Source: Microbacterium sp. KUDC0406 (GTDB lineage: Bacteria; Actinomycetota; Actinomycetes; Actinomycetales; Microbacteriaceae). Taken from it: DNA of 64,000 nt. Under the pieces are notes generated by a model. That model made no database searches, was not told the origin of the DNA, and was given only the letters and a program-made list of their open reading frames with translations. Below, in pieces: positions 1 to 9,216 of this stretch. The first letter of the stretch is position 1; each line of letters begins with the position of its first letter. Both the position numbers and the translations under genes were made by a program. Location: NCBI RefSeq assembly GCF_021582875.1, contig NZ_CP091138.1, positions 3,410,001 to 3,474,000 on the forward strand. The letters are read 5' to 3'.

Positions 1-425
1 AGTACCTCGGGTTCGCAGTGATCCTCATGCTCGCCGGCATGCAGTCCATCCCGGAGGAGCTCTACGAGGCGGCCGCGATCGACGGCGCCGGCTTCTGGAA
101 GATGCAGTGGAGCATCACGCTGCCGCTGCTCGGGCCGACCATCCGCATCTGGGCGTTCCTGTCGATCATCGGCGCGCTGCAGCTGTTCGACCTGGTGAAC
201 ATCATCTGGGGCCAGTACATCGCGGCGACCGCGGGCACCTCGACCATGGCCACGTACATGTACCAGAACGGCCATCTGGCGGGGAACTACGGCTTCGGCA
301 ACGCCGTCGCGGTGATGCTGTTCCTCATCTCACTCGTCGTCGCCCTGATCTATCAGCGCTTCGTGCTGCGGCGCGACACAGAGGGCGCGCTGACGGGACC
401 CGCGCGCAGGAAGGGCCGCAAGTGA
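1..425 (+). CDS. Carbohydrate ABC transporter permease, MalF type (5' end outside window)
   Basis: Only the last ~140 residues are present; the reading frame is open from base 3, so the start lies upstream. It is an inner-membrane permease of a CUT1 sugar importer. The EAA loop that docks on the ATPase is visible ('EELYEAAAIDGAGFWKMQW', roughly codons 16-34 of the visible part), followed by hydrophobic segments and a basic tail (GPARRKGRK). Its stop overlaps the GTG of the next permease by 4 bases. The adjacent GH3 and GH43 genes suggest xylo- or gluco-oligosaccharides as cargo; that is inference. No ATPase gene is in this operon, so a shared MsiK-like ATPase encoded elsewhere is likely. Confidence 0.9.
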   Translation, partial: YLGFAVILMLAGMQSIPEELYEAAAIDGAGFWKMQWSITLPLLGPTIRIWAFLSIIGALQLFDLVNIIWGQYIAATAGTSTMATYMYQNGHLAGNYGFGNAVAVMLFLISLVVALIYQRFVLRRDTEGALTGPARRKGRK

Positions 426-1315
426 GCACCGACACCCTGAAGACATCCGTCGCGATCCGCGCCGTGGGCCGACGCGGCCGCCGGAGCGACAAGCCCAGAC
501 TGCGCTGGGGCAGCCCCGGCGTGTACCTGCTCGCCGTCGTGCTGATCGCCATCTGCATCACGCCGGTGCTCTACGTGATCATCGGCGGCTTCCGCAGCAA
601 CTCGCAGATCACCCTCGATCCGTCCGGCTGGCCCAGCCCGTGGGAGCTGGACAACTACGGCTCCGTGCTCTCCAGCAGCGAGTTCTGGACGGCGATGCTG
701 AACTCCACGATCTCGGCGGTCGGCACGACCGTCGGCGCGGTGGTGCTGGGCGTGATGGCGAGCTACGTCATCGCCCGGTACGACTTCGGCGGCAAGGGTC
801 TGATGTACGCCGTCTTCGCCGCCGGACTGATGTTCCCCATCACCGTCGCGATCACGCCGCTGTACCTGCTGATCCGCAACCTCGGGCTGGTGAACAGCCT
901 GGCCGGCATCATCCTGCCGCAGATCGCGTTCGCCCTGCCCGTCACCATCATCATCCTGGTGCCGTTCCTGAAGGCGATCCCCGACGAGCTCGAGGAGGCG
1001 GCGGCCATCGACGGCGCTTCGCGCCTGGGCTTCTTCTGGCGGATGGTGATCCCGCTGAGCCTGCCCGGGGTGATCACCGTCGGCATCCTCGCCTTCGTCG
1101 GCGCGTGGAACGGGTACATGCTGCCGCTGTTCATCCTGGCCGACCAGAACCTGTTCACCCTGCCGCTGGGCGTGCAGAACTTCGCCTCGCAGTACTCGGT
1201 CGACACGGCCAAGGTGCTCGCGTACACCTCGCTCTCGATGCTCCCGGCGCTGGTGTTCTTCAGCCTGTTCGAGCGCCGCATCGTCGGCGGTCTGACCGGA
1301 GCGGTGAAGGGGTGA
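422..1315 (+). CDS. Carbohydrate ABC transporter permease, MalG type
   Basis: 297 residues. This is the second membrane subunit of the CUT1 importer begun by the preceding gene. A basic N-terminal tail is followed by about six hydrophobic helices. The EAA motif 'DELEEAAAIDGASRLGFFW' lies near residue 190, and the C-terminus 'RRIVGGLTGAVKG' is typical of MalG. The GTG at 422 is chosen because it overlaps the upstream stop (GTGA). The same frame stays open upstream, but only as antisense-like Arg/His-rich sequence. The next gene begins at the last base of the stop codon (TGATG), so translation is probably coupled with the GH3 gene. Confidence 0.93.
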   Translation: MSTDTLKTSVAIRAVGRRGRRSDKPRLRWGSPGVYLLAVVLIAICITPVLYVIIGGFRSNSQITLDPSGWPSPWELDNYGSVLSSSEFWTAMLNSTISAVGTTVGAVVLGVMASYVIARYDFGGKGLMYAVFAAGLMFPITVAITPLYLLIRNLGLVNSLAGIILPQIAFALPVTIIILVPFLKAIPDELEEAAAIDGASRLGFFWRMVIPLSLPGVITVGILAFVGAWNGYMLPLFILADQNLFTLPLGVQNFASQYSVDTAKVLAYTSLSMLPALVFFSLFERRIVGGLTGAVKG

Positions 1316-3740
1316 TGACGACCTTGCCCGGTACGACCACGGAGATCTTCGCCATGACTTCCGAGATCCCCGCCTTCCCGGCCGCGTCGCCGCGCGTGCG
1401 TGCGCTGCTGGCCGAGATGACGCTGGAGGAGAAGGCCGCGCAGCTGGTGGGCTACTGGCTCGACCAGGGCGGTGAGGTCGTGGCTCCTCTGCAGAACGAG
1501 ATGGCACGGTCAGACGGTGCGCTCGCCGAGATCACCCGGCACGGCATCGGCCATTACACCCGCGTGTACGGCACCCGGCCGGTCGACCCCGTGGAGCGCG
1601 CGGCCTGGCTGTGGCAGGAGCAGCGCCGGCTGCGCAGCGAGACCCGGCTCGGCATCCCCGCACTGGTGCACGAGGAGTGCCTGACCGGCCTCGCGGCCTG
1701 GAAGGCGGCGACGTTCCCCACGCCGCTGGCCTGGGGTGCCTCCTTCGACCCCGAGCTCGTGGCCGAGATGGGCGCGCTGATCGGCGAGTCGATGCGCGCT
1801 CTCGGCATCCATCAGGGCCTGGCTCCGGTGCTCGACGTCGTCCGCGACCCCCGGTGGGGCCGCGTCGACGAGTGCATCGGCGAGGACCCCTACCTGGTCG
1901 GCACGGTGGGCACCGCCTATGTGCAGGGACTGCAGTCCGCGGGTGTGCACGCCACCCTGAAGCACTTCCTGGGCTATTCGGGCTCGCGCGCCGGTCGCAA
2001 CCACGCGCCGGTGTCAGCAGGCCCGCGCGAGGTGGCCGACGTCTTCCTGCCGCCGTTCGAGATGGCGATCCGTGACGGCGCAGCGCGCGGCGTGATGAAC
2101 AGCTATGCCGAGATCGACGGACTCCCCGTGGCCTCCGATCCGGCACTGCTGACCGGACTGCTGCGCGAGCGCCTCGGCTTCGATGGCGTGGTGGTGGCCG
2201 ACTACTTCGCGGTCGCCTTCCTCGAGGTCATGCATGCGGTCGCCGCCGACCGTGGTGAGGCCGCGGCGCTGGCGCTGACCGCGGGCATCGATGTGGAGCT
2301 GCCCTCGGGTGACGCCTTCCTCGCGCCGCTGGTCGAACGCGTTCACGCCGGTCTGCTCGACGAGGCGTATCTCGATCGTGCGGTCACCCGGGTGCTGACG
2401 CAGAAGGAGCAGCTGGGCCTGCTCGAGTCCGACGCGTTCGCCGACGAACCCCCCGCGCAGATCGATCTCGACACGCCCCGGCACCGCGCCGCGGCCCGCC
2501 GGCTCGCTGCGGAGTCTCTCGTGCTGCTCGCGAACGACGGCGCGCTGCCGTTCACGGCCGGCGCACGGCGCATCGCCCTGATCGGCCCGAACGCCGATCG
2601 GGCGTCCGGCCTGCAGGGCTGCTACTCCTTCGCCAATCATGTGCTGGCGCACCACCCGGGCCACGAGCTCGGCTTCCGCATCCCGACCGTGCGCGAGGCA
2701 CTCGCCACCGCGCTGCCGGATGCCGGGATCGTGCACGTCGCCGGCGGCGAGGTCGAGGGCGAGGACCGCTCCGGCTTCGCGCAGGCGGTCGCGGCGGCGG
2801 CGGATGCTGAGATCGCCGTGGTCGTCGTAGGTGACCAGGCCGGGCTGTTCGGCCGCGGCACGGTCGGAGAGGGCAACGATGTCGAGTCGCTCGAACTGCC
2901 CGGCGTGCAGCGCGCGCTGGTCGAGGCGCTGGTCGCCACCGGCACCCCCGTCGTGATGGTGCTGGTCACCGGCCGCCCCTACGCGATCGACTGGGCGCTG
3001 GACGGCGACGGCCCGCGCCCGGCGGCGGTGCTGCAGGCGTTCTTCCCCGGCGAGGCCGGCGGCGAGGCGATCGTCGACGTGCTGACCGGCGCGACCGCGC
3101 CGTCGGGGCGGATGCCGGTGAGTCTGCCCCGCTCGTCCGGCTCGCAGCCGTACAGCTACCTGCACCCGCCGCTCGGCGGCCCGTCCGACGTGACCTCCAC
3201 CGATCCCACGCCGCTGCGGCCGTTCGGATTCGGCCTGAGCTACACGACCTTCGCGTACGAGGATCTCGAGGTGTCGTCGGAGGCGTCCACGAGCGGACGG
3301 TTCACGGCGGTTGTCACCGTGCGCAACACCGGTGACACGACCGCCGCCGACGTCGTGCAGCTCTACGGGCGCGACCCGGTCGCCACCGTCACGCGGCCGG
3401 TCGCGCAGCTGCTCGGCTACGCCCGGGTCCAGCTGGCACCGGGGAGAGCCGCCGGGTGCGCTTCGACGTGCCGGCCGCGCGCTTCGCCTTCAGCGATCGC
3501 GGTCTCACGCGTGTCGTCGAGCCCGGTGAGGTGCGAGTGTGGGTCGGGGCGCACGCCGAGGCGAAGCCGCCGGCATCCGATCCCGCCGACGTCACGGGCG
3601 GCGCGATCTCCAACGAACGGCCCCGTGCCGAGCGCACCCTCCCCGGGGCTGCGACGGCGGCCGCGACTGTGCGGCTCACCGGGGGACTGCACGAGGTGAC
3701 GGGAGCTGATGCCCGGCTCGTGACGGTGTCGGTCGAGTGA
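1315..3740 (+). CDS. Glycoside hydrolase family 3 (beta-xylosidase/beta-glucosidase), frame broken near 3441
   Basis: Exo-acting retaining glycosidase. The GH3 barrel shows 'VHEECLTGLAAW', 'DPRWGRVDECIGEDPYLVG' and the nucleophile segment 'GVVVADYFAV' (Asp near residue 296), followed by the second alpha/beta domain and a C-terminal FnIII-like domain. No signal peptide is visible, so it is probably cytoplasmic and acts on imported oligosaccharides. The frame breaks at the GGGG run 3441-3444. One more G restores 'QLAPGESRRVRFDVPAARF' and carries the protein to the stop at 3740, about 808 residues. Start is ATG 1315, touching the permease stop; ATG 1354, behind a GGAG, is an alternative. Beta-xylosidase is favoured by the GH43 neighbour. 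Confidence 0.88.
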
Positions 3741-5340
3741 CGGCCCCGGTTCGCGCAGCGGAGCCGATCGGCATCCGCAATCCGATACTGCCCGGATGCC
3801 ACCCCGACCCGTCGATCTGCCGGGCCGGGGAGTGGTACTACCTGGTGACATCCACGTTCGAGTATCTTCCCGGGCTGCCGGTGCTGCGCTCCCGCGACCT
3901 GCTGAACTGGGAGACGATCGGGCACGTCATCGATCGGCCGGGCATGCTCGACTTCGACGGCATCGGATCGTCGGGCGGACTGTACGCACCGACCATCCGG
4001 CACGGGCTCGGGCTGTTCTGGGTGGTCTGCACGCTGGTGGACCGGGACGACCCGGCCCGCGGCGGCGATTTCCTCGTCACCGCGGACGACCCGGCCGGCC
4101 CCTGGAGCGACCCGATCGCGCTGCACGCGGACGGCATCGACCCCTCGCTCGCCTTCGACGACGACGGCAGGGTGTGGATGCACGGCACCCGCCTCGCCGC
4201 CGATCCCGAGTGGCCGCAGCAGACCGAGGTCTGGGTGCGCGAGTACTCGCCGGCGCAGCGTGCTCTCGTCGGCGAGGAGCACGTCATCTGGCGCGGCGCC
4301 GTGCGCGGAGCGGTGTGGGCCGAAGGACCGCACCTGTACCGGATCGACGGGCGCTGGCACCTCATCGCCGCGGAGGGCGGCACGGAGTTCCATCACGCCG
4401 TGACCTCCGCGCGCGCCGAGCACGTCACCGGCCCGTACACGCCGAACCCCGCCAACCCGGTGCTCACGCACCGGAACCTCGGTCGCGGTCCCGGTGTGAT
4501 CGGCGTCGGCCACGCCGATCTGGTGCAGGCTCCGGGAGGCTCCTGGCACGCGGTGCTGCTCGGCATGCGCACCGCCGACGGCGTCCACTACCCGCTCGGG
4601 CGGGAGACGTTCCTGTGCCCGGTCGACTGGCAGGACGGCTGGCCCGTGCTCGCTCCTGGCGCGGGCCGGGTGCCGGATCGCGTCACCGCGCCGTGGGCCA
4701 CGACAGCGCCCGCGGCGGGCACCTGGCAGCCCGACGGCCGTCGCGCGGGCGAGGTCCCGCCCGGCGATCCGCGGTGGACCGCGCTGCGCGCGCTGCCCGC
4801 CGAGATCGCGCGGATCGACGCGGGAACCTGGCGGATGCCGGTGCGCCCGACGACGCTGCAGGATGCCGCAGCCCCGGCCTTCCTCGGGATCCGCCAGCAG
4901 CACTCCGATGTCGACGTGCGCTGCACGCTGGACCTCTCCGGTCTGGCCGTCGGGGAGCGCGCGGGACTCGTCGTGCGCCAGTCCGAGCGAGATCACGTGG
5001 TGCTCCAGGTGAGCAGGTGCGCCGACGGCGACGTCCTCAGCGTGGTGCGTCGCCGCGCCGGCATCCTGCAGGAAGGTGCAGAGGCGGCGATCACGGCGGG
5101 ACCGAGCGTCGAACTCGTGCTGCGGGTGCGCGGATACGAGTACCTGTTCGAGCACGAGGGGCGCATCCTCGGTTCGGCCGACGGGCGTGAGCTCGACGCC
5201 GTGGCGACCGGCGGCTTCCTCGGCATCTGGATCGGCGTGCACGCGAGCGGAGACGGCCCTGCGCCCGGGGCGAGGTGCGCGTGACCCGCTTCGCATACGA
5301 GCCGGTGGACGGGACCGGGATCGGTAGCCTGGGACGATGA
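3737..5340 (+). CDS. Glycoside hydrolase family 43 (beta-xylosidase/arabinofuranosidase), frame broken near 5267
   Basis: Inverting glycosidase with a five-bladed propeller. The catalytic triad is visible: base Asp24 in 'GCHPDPS', modulator Asp135 in 'DGIDPSL' and acid Glu196 in 'WAEGPHLY'. A C-terminal concanavalin-like domain (about residues 330-530) is usual for beta-xylosidases of this family. GTG 3737 overlaps the GH3 stop. As read, the frame stops at 5284 after 'APGARCA'. Adding one G to the GGGG run 5267-5270 gives 'EVRVTRFAYEPVDG' and a stop at 5340 that overlaps the next ATG (ATGA). The typical GH43 ending and the restored overlap both support a sequence error. No signal peptide. Likely substrate is xylo- or arabinoxylo-oligosaccharides. 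Confidence 0.9.
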
Positions 5341-6491
5341 GCGAGCGGGCGACGACCGTCGAGGGGGTGCGGCGCACCAACCTCGCCGAGGTGCTGCGAC
5401 TGGTGCATCACGGCGGACCGCGCTCGCGCGCCGTGATCACCGCCGAGACCGGACTGAACCGGTCGACGGTGTCCGACCTGGTCGCCCGGCTCGCGGGCGC
5501 CGGTCTCGTGCGCGAGCAGGAGCCGGACCCGACCCGCCGCGTCGGTCGCCCTTCGCCGATCGTGGCGCCGAGTCCCGACGTGGTCGCCATCGGAGTGAAC
5601 CCCGAGATCGACGCGGTCGAGATCGGCGCGGTGTCATTGGGCGGCACTGTCCGTGTCCGCGAGCGCATCCCGGTCAGCGATCCGGATGTCGCCGAGGTCG
5701 TCCGCATCGTGGCGCGCACCCTCGAGGGCTGGACGGCGGATGTGCTGCGCGGCTGCCGCATCGTCGGCGTGGGCGTCGCCGTGCCGGGCCTGGTGCGCGC
5801 CGAGGACGGGCTGGTGCGCTTCGCCCCGCATCTGCGGTGGCACGACGCCGACATCGCCGGTCCGCTCGGGGAAGCGCTCGATCTGCCGGTCGTCGTGGGC
5901 AACGACGCCTCGTACGGCACCCGTGCGGAGCGGCTGTTCGGTGCCGCACGCGAACACGGTGACGTGGTGTATCTGAACGGCGGCGCCAGCGGCATCGGCG
6001 GCGGGCTCGTGCTGCACGGCCTGCTCATCGGCGGTGAGGGCGGATATGCCGGGGAATGGGGCCAGACGGCCGCCAGCCTGACGGATGCCGCGGACCGCCG
6101 CGTCGAGGGCGGCGTGCTCGAGGACGAGGTCAACCGGGCGCGCCTGGTCCACGCCGCCGGCCTCACCGCACCCGACGACGCCGAGCTGGAACGCGCGCTC
6201 ACCGCATCGGAAGACGCTCTGACCGAGGCCGGTCGGCAGCGCCGCATCCTCGTCGCCACGCTGAGCAACGCGGTCAACGTGCTCAATCCGTCGATGATCG
6301 TGCTGGGAGGGTTCCTCGGCAGTCTCCGCGACATCGACCGGGAGGGCTTCGACGATGAGGTCCGCTCCCGTGCGCTCGCCGCCTCTGCCGAGCGCCTCGA
6401 ACTGGCATCTGCGGCACTGGGCGCAGATCGGCTGCTGATCGGGGCGGCGGACGCCGCCCTGGCAGGGCTGCTGTCCGACCCGCTCGGCTGA
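5337..6491 (+). CDS. ROK family transcriptional regulator (NagC/XylR type)
   Basis: 384 residues. The N-terminal winged helix 'AVITAETGLNRSTVSDLVARLAGAGLVRE' is about residues 30-58. The ROK sugar-binding domain follows, with 'VVGNDASYGTRAERLFGAA' and the glycine-rich 'NGGASGIGGGLVLHG...GYAGEWGQ'. The usual zinc-binding Cys cluster of ROK kinases is not evident, and the HTH makes a repressor more likely than a sugar kinase. It is the last gene of the xylosidase operon and overlaps the restored GH43 gene by ATGA, so it probably represses this operon in response to xylose or xylo-oligosaccharides. Confidence 0.92.
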   Translation: MSERATTVEGVRRTNLAEVLRLVHHGGPRSRAVITAETGLNRSTVSDLVARLAGAGLVREQEPDPTRRVGRPSPIVAPSPDVVAIGVNPEIDAVEIGAVSLGGTVRVRERIPVSDPDVAEVVRIVARTLEGWTADVLRGCRIVGVGVAVPGLVRAEDGLVRFAPHLRWHDADIAGPLGEALDLPVVVGNDASYGTRAERLFGAAREHGDVVYLNGGASGIGGGLVLHGLLIGGEGGYAGEWGQTAASLTDAADRRVEGGVLEDEVNRARLVHAAGLTAPDDAELERALTASEDALTEAGRQRRILVATLSNAVNVLNPSMIVLGGFLGSLRDIDREGFDDEVRSRALAASAERLELASAALGADRLLIGAADAALAGLLSDPLG

Positions 6492-6524
6492 GGGATGACA
6501 CGCGACGACGAAGGAGGCCGCCCG

Positions 6525-7772
6525 ATGGGCGAGGAGCGCAACTGGGCCGGGAACATCCGCTTCAGCGGCACGGTCGCGCACCCGGGAACAGCCGACGAGG
6601 TGCGTGCGCTCATCACGTCGGGCGGACCGGTGCGGACGCTGGGCACACGGCACTGCTTCAACGACATCGCGGACACCACCGGCGCCCTCATCGCCCTGGA
6701 CCGCATGCCCGTGGTGCGCGAGATCAGTCCTGAGCGCGACGCGGTGCGCGTCTCGGGCGGACTGCGCTACGGCGACATCGCGCCGTGGCTCGAAGCCGAA
6801 GGGCTGGCGTTCGCCAACCTGGCCTCACTGCCGCACATCTCCGTCGCCGGCGCGGTCGCCACCGGCACGCACGGATCGGGCGATGCGATCGGTTCGCTCG
6901 CGACCGCGGTGCGGGAGCTCACGCTGCTCACGGCATCTGGAGAGGTGCTGCGGCTGCACCGCGGAGATCCGTGGTTCGACGGTGCTGTTGTCGGCATCGG
7001 CGCGCTCGGCGCCGTGCTGGAGCTGGTACTCGACGTCGAGCCGACCTACCAGGTCGCCCAGCGCGTGCACGAACGGCCGCGCTGGGATGCGATCCTCGGC
7101 GACCTCGACGCGGTGACCTCCGCCGGCACGAGCGTCAGCATCTTCACGACGTGGCAGCGCACCGATGACGCCGATCAGCTCTGGATCAAGCAGCGCGGCG
7201 CCGATGATCTCGCCGGCGACCTGCCGGCGCGGCTGGGCGCGGTGCCGGCCGAGGTCGAGCGGCATCCGATCCTCGGCGTGGACGCCGAGGCCTGCACGGA
7301 ACAGGGCGGCGTGCCCGGTCCGTGGTACCAGCGCCTGCCGCACTTCCGGCTGGAGTTCACACCTTCGGCCGGCGCTGAGCTGCAGAGCGAGTACCTCGTG
7401 CCACGCGGCGACGCCGTGGCCGCGATCGAGGCGGTCCGCGGTATGGCCGACCGCATCTCTCCGCTGCTGCTGGTGAACGAGATCCGCACGGTCGCCGCCG
7501 ACCGGCTGTGGCTGAGCGGCGCGTACGGCGCTGATGTCGTGGGCCTGCACTTCACCTGGCGTCCCGACGAGCCGGCGGTACGTGCCCTGCTGCCAGATCT
7601 CGAGGCGGCGCTGCCGGCGACGGCGCGCCCGCACTGGGGCAAGGTGTTCACGCTGGACGGCGCCGAGGTGCGTCGCCGCTATGCCCGCTGGGACGACTTC
7701 GCGGCGCTGCGCGCAGAACTCGACCCGGACCGCCGCTTCGTGAACCCGTACCTGGAACGCCTCGGCTTCTGA
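6525..7772 (+). CDS. Alditol/xylitol oxidase-like FAD-dependent oxidase
   Basis: 415 residues, VAO-type FAD enzyme. The N-terminal PCMH FAD-binding fold has 'LGTRHCFNDIADTTG'; the His (residue 43) matches the covalently flavinylated His of Streptomyces AldO. 'SVAGAVATGTHGSG' binds the pyrophosphate. The C-terminal ALO domain ends 'DPDRRFVNPYLERLGF'. AldO-type enzymes oxidise polyols such as xylitol or sorbitol at C1 and release H2O2. Start ATG 6525 has a strong AAGGAGG at 6511-6517; the earlier in-frame ATG 6495 has none. It sits 33 bases behind the ROK gene, so a pentitol side pathway linked to xylose use is plausible. L-gulonolactone/arabinonolactone oxidase is the alternative. Confidence 0.85.
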   Translation: MGEERNWAGNIRFSGTVAHPGTADEVRALITSGGPVRTLGTRHCFNDIADTTGALIALDRMPVVREISPERDAVRVSGGLRYGDIAPWLEAEGLAFANLASLPHISVAGAVATGTHGSGDAIGSLATAVRELTLLTASGEVLRLHRGDPWFDGAVVGIGALGAVLELVLDVEPTYQVAQRVHERPRWDAILGDLDAVTSAGTSVSIFTTWQRTDDADQLWIKQRGADDLAGDLPARLGAVPAEVERHPILGVDAEACTEQGGVPGPWYQRLPHFRLEFTPSAGAELQSEYLVPRGDAVAAIEAVRGMADRISPLLLVNEIRTVAADRLWLSGAYGADVVGLHFTWRPDEPAVRALLPDLEAALPATARPHWGKVFTLDGAEVRRRYARWDDFAALRAELDPDRRFVNPYLERLGF

Positions 7773-7782
7773 TCCTCGCCCT

Positions 7783-7845
7783 GCTCCGGTCTCACTGGTT
7801 GCGGGTGTCTCGGCCCCAAACACCCGCAACGGTTGAGACCGGAGC
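7783..7845. repeat. Palindromic repeat family A, copy 1 (possible bidirectional terminator)
   Basis: Two 26-base arms (7783-7808 and 7820-7845), each bearing GCTCCGGTCTCA and TTGCGGGTGT or their complements, pair with three mismatches around an 11-base loop. It fills the gap between two convergent genes. Related copies occur at 10841-10897 and 39461-39520. Confidence 0.8.
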
Positions 7846-7855
7846 GGAGAGGAGG

Positions 7856-8674
7856 TCAGGCGAGGGCGCGCCCCAGCACCGCACGGGCGTGGCGCAGCAC
7901 CGGCTCGTCGACCATGCGGCCCTCGAAGGCGAAGACGCCGCGTTCGGCGGTGGCCGCGTCGATGACGCGGCGCGCCCAGGCGATCTCCTCGTCGGCCGGG
8001 AGGTACGCAGCGCGCACGATCTCGACCTGCGACGGGTGGATGCACGCGGTCGCTGCGAACCCGGATGTCACGGCGTCGGATGCCTCGGCGCGCAGCCCGT
8101 CGGCATCGGAGATGTCGAGGTGCACGGCGTCGATCGCGGCCTTGCCGTGGGCGCCGCAGGCCAGCAGCACGCGGGACCGCGCGGCGCGCGCGACATCCCG
8201 GTACCGGCCGTCCGGGAACCGGCTCGAAGAGCCGCCGAGGCTCGCCACCAGATCCTCCGCACCCCACATCAGCGCGACGACGCGGTCGACCGCGGCCAGA
8301 CGCTCCGCCTCGAGCACCCCGCGCGCGGTCTCGCACAGCGCGACGATGTTGTAGCCGGGGCGCAGATCCGCGATCGCGTCGGCGCTCTCGGCCTTGGCGA
8401 TCATCAGCGTGCGGAAGTGCGTCTCGGCGATCGCGTCGAGGTCGGCCTCGTGGTCTGCGGTGCCGATCGGATTGACGCGCACGATCACGGTCGCGGGGTC
8501 GAGGTCGGCTGCCCCCGCGATCAGGCCCGCGCGCGCAGCATCCTTCGCGTCGGGTGCGACGGCGTCCTCGAGGTCGATGATCACGGCATCCGATCGCTCG
8601 GCCGCCTTCGAATAGCGTTCCGGGCGGTCCGCCGGGCAGAACAGCAGGGCAGGGCCGAGAGTGAAGGCTGTCAT
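7856..8674 (-). CDS. CitE-like HpcH/HpaI family acyl-CoA lyase
   Basis: 272 residues, TIM-barrel lyase of the CitE family. Visible motifs are 'VIIDLEDAVAPDAKDAAR' (metal and CoA site), 'ALCETARGVLEAERLA' and 'MWGAEDLVASLGG'. It is last in a carboxylase beta-carboxylase alpha-acyl-CoA dehydrogenase-MaoC-CitE series, the order of M. tuberculosis Rv2502c to Rv2498c. The Rv2498c product is reported as a beta-hydroxyacyl-CoA lyase acting on (R)-3-hydroxy-3-methylglutaryl-CoA and citramalyl-CoA. By context this protein should do the last lyase step of leucine breakdown (acetoacetate plus acetyl-CoA). Its ATG overlaps the upstream stop (ATGA). True citrate lyase is unlikely, as no citF or citD is nearby. 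Confidence 0.9.
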   Translation of the reverse strand: MTAFTLGPALLFCPADRPERYSKAAERSDAVIIDLEDAVAPDAKDAARAGLIAGAADLDPATVIVRVNPIGTADHEADLDAIAETHFRTLMIAKAESADAIADLRPGYNIVALCETARGVLEAERLAAVDRVVALMWGAEDLVASLGGSSSRFPDGRYRDVARAARSRVLLACGAHGKAAIDAVHLDISDADGLRAEASDAVTSGFAATACIHPSQVEIVRAAYLPADEEIAWARRVIDAATAERGVFAFEGRMVDEPVLRHARAVLGRALA

Positions 8675-9216
8675 GGCGTTTCGTCTCTGCGTTTCGTCTC
8701 GCCTTCGGCTCGCTCAACGACCGTCGCTGGCTCAACGACCGACGGAGGGCTCATCTTCATCAGCGCGGTGCGTGTGGCGCGCGCCACCACGGTGCCCTCC
8801 TGGTTCACGCCGACGTGCGCGAGCACGGCGATGCCCTGCCCGGGGCGGGACTTCGACTCGCGCTTCGAGACGACGGTCGTCGACACCGACAGCGTGTCGC
8901 CGGCGAAGAGCGGATGCGGGAACTCGATGTCCGAGAGCCCCAGCTGCGCGATCAGCGTTCCCTGTGTGAGGTGTCCGACCGACAGCCCGACCATGGTCGA
9001 CAGCGTCCACATCGAGTTCACTAGCGGACGCCCGAACTCGGTGGTCGCCGCGTACGCGGCATCCACGTGCAGGGCCTGCGGGTTCATCGTGAGCGCACTG
9101 AACAGCGTGTTGTCGGCGTCCGAGACCGTGCGTCCGGGCGTGTGCTGGTAGCTGACGCCCTCCTCGAGCTCGTCGTAGTACAGTCCGCGCTGGGTCACCG
9201 TGCTCATGACGGTCAC
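8671..9216 (-). CDS. MaoC-like hot-dog dehydratase (probable methylglutaconyl-CoA hydratase)
   Basis: 181 residues, single hot-dog domain. The hydratase signature 'DADNTLFSALTMNPQALHVD' near residues 34-53 carries the Asp/His pair of MaoC enzymes. The homologous position in the mycobacterial cluster (Rv2499c) suggests 3-methylglutaconyl-CoA or itaconyl-CoA hydratase activity. GTG 9216 overlaps the acyl-CoA dehydrogenase stop; ATG 9207 is an alternative start. The last ~15 residues (ERAEGETKRRDETP) are encoded by dispersed repeat family B, so the natural C-terminus appears to have been extended by the repeat right up to the 4-base overlap with the lyase gene. Confidence 0.88.
   Translation of the reverse strand: MTVMSTVTQRGLYYDELEEGVSYQHTPGRTVSDADNTLFSALTMNPQALHVDAAYAATTEFGRPLVNSMWTLSTMVGLSVGHLTQGTLIAQLGLSDIEFPHPLFAGDTLSVSTTVVSKRESKSRPGQGIAVLAHVGVNQEGTVVARATRTALMKMSPPSVVEPATVVERAEGETKRRDETP
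8676..8743. repeat. Dispersed repeat family B, copy 1 (inside a CDS 3' end)
   Basis: Contains GCGTTTCGTCTC twice and GGCTCGCTCAACGACC, words shared with 14175-14225, 15023-15174, 19109-19141 and the cytochrome gene near 58.3-58.8 kb. Here it encodes the C-terminal tail of the MaoC protein. Confidence 0.75.

Noticed and set aside
3389..5380. Very long antisense open frame opposite the GH43 gene
   Set aside because: It is His/Arg/Ala-rich with no family motif, as expected from third-position GC bias opposite a real gene. The sense frame has complete GH43 catalytic motifs.
7856..8674. Citrate lyase beta subunit (citE) in a citrate fermentation cluster
   Set aside because: No citD, citF or citX genes nearby; the context is acyl-CoA catabolism.
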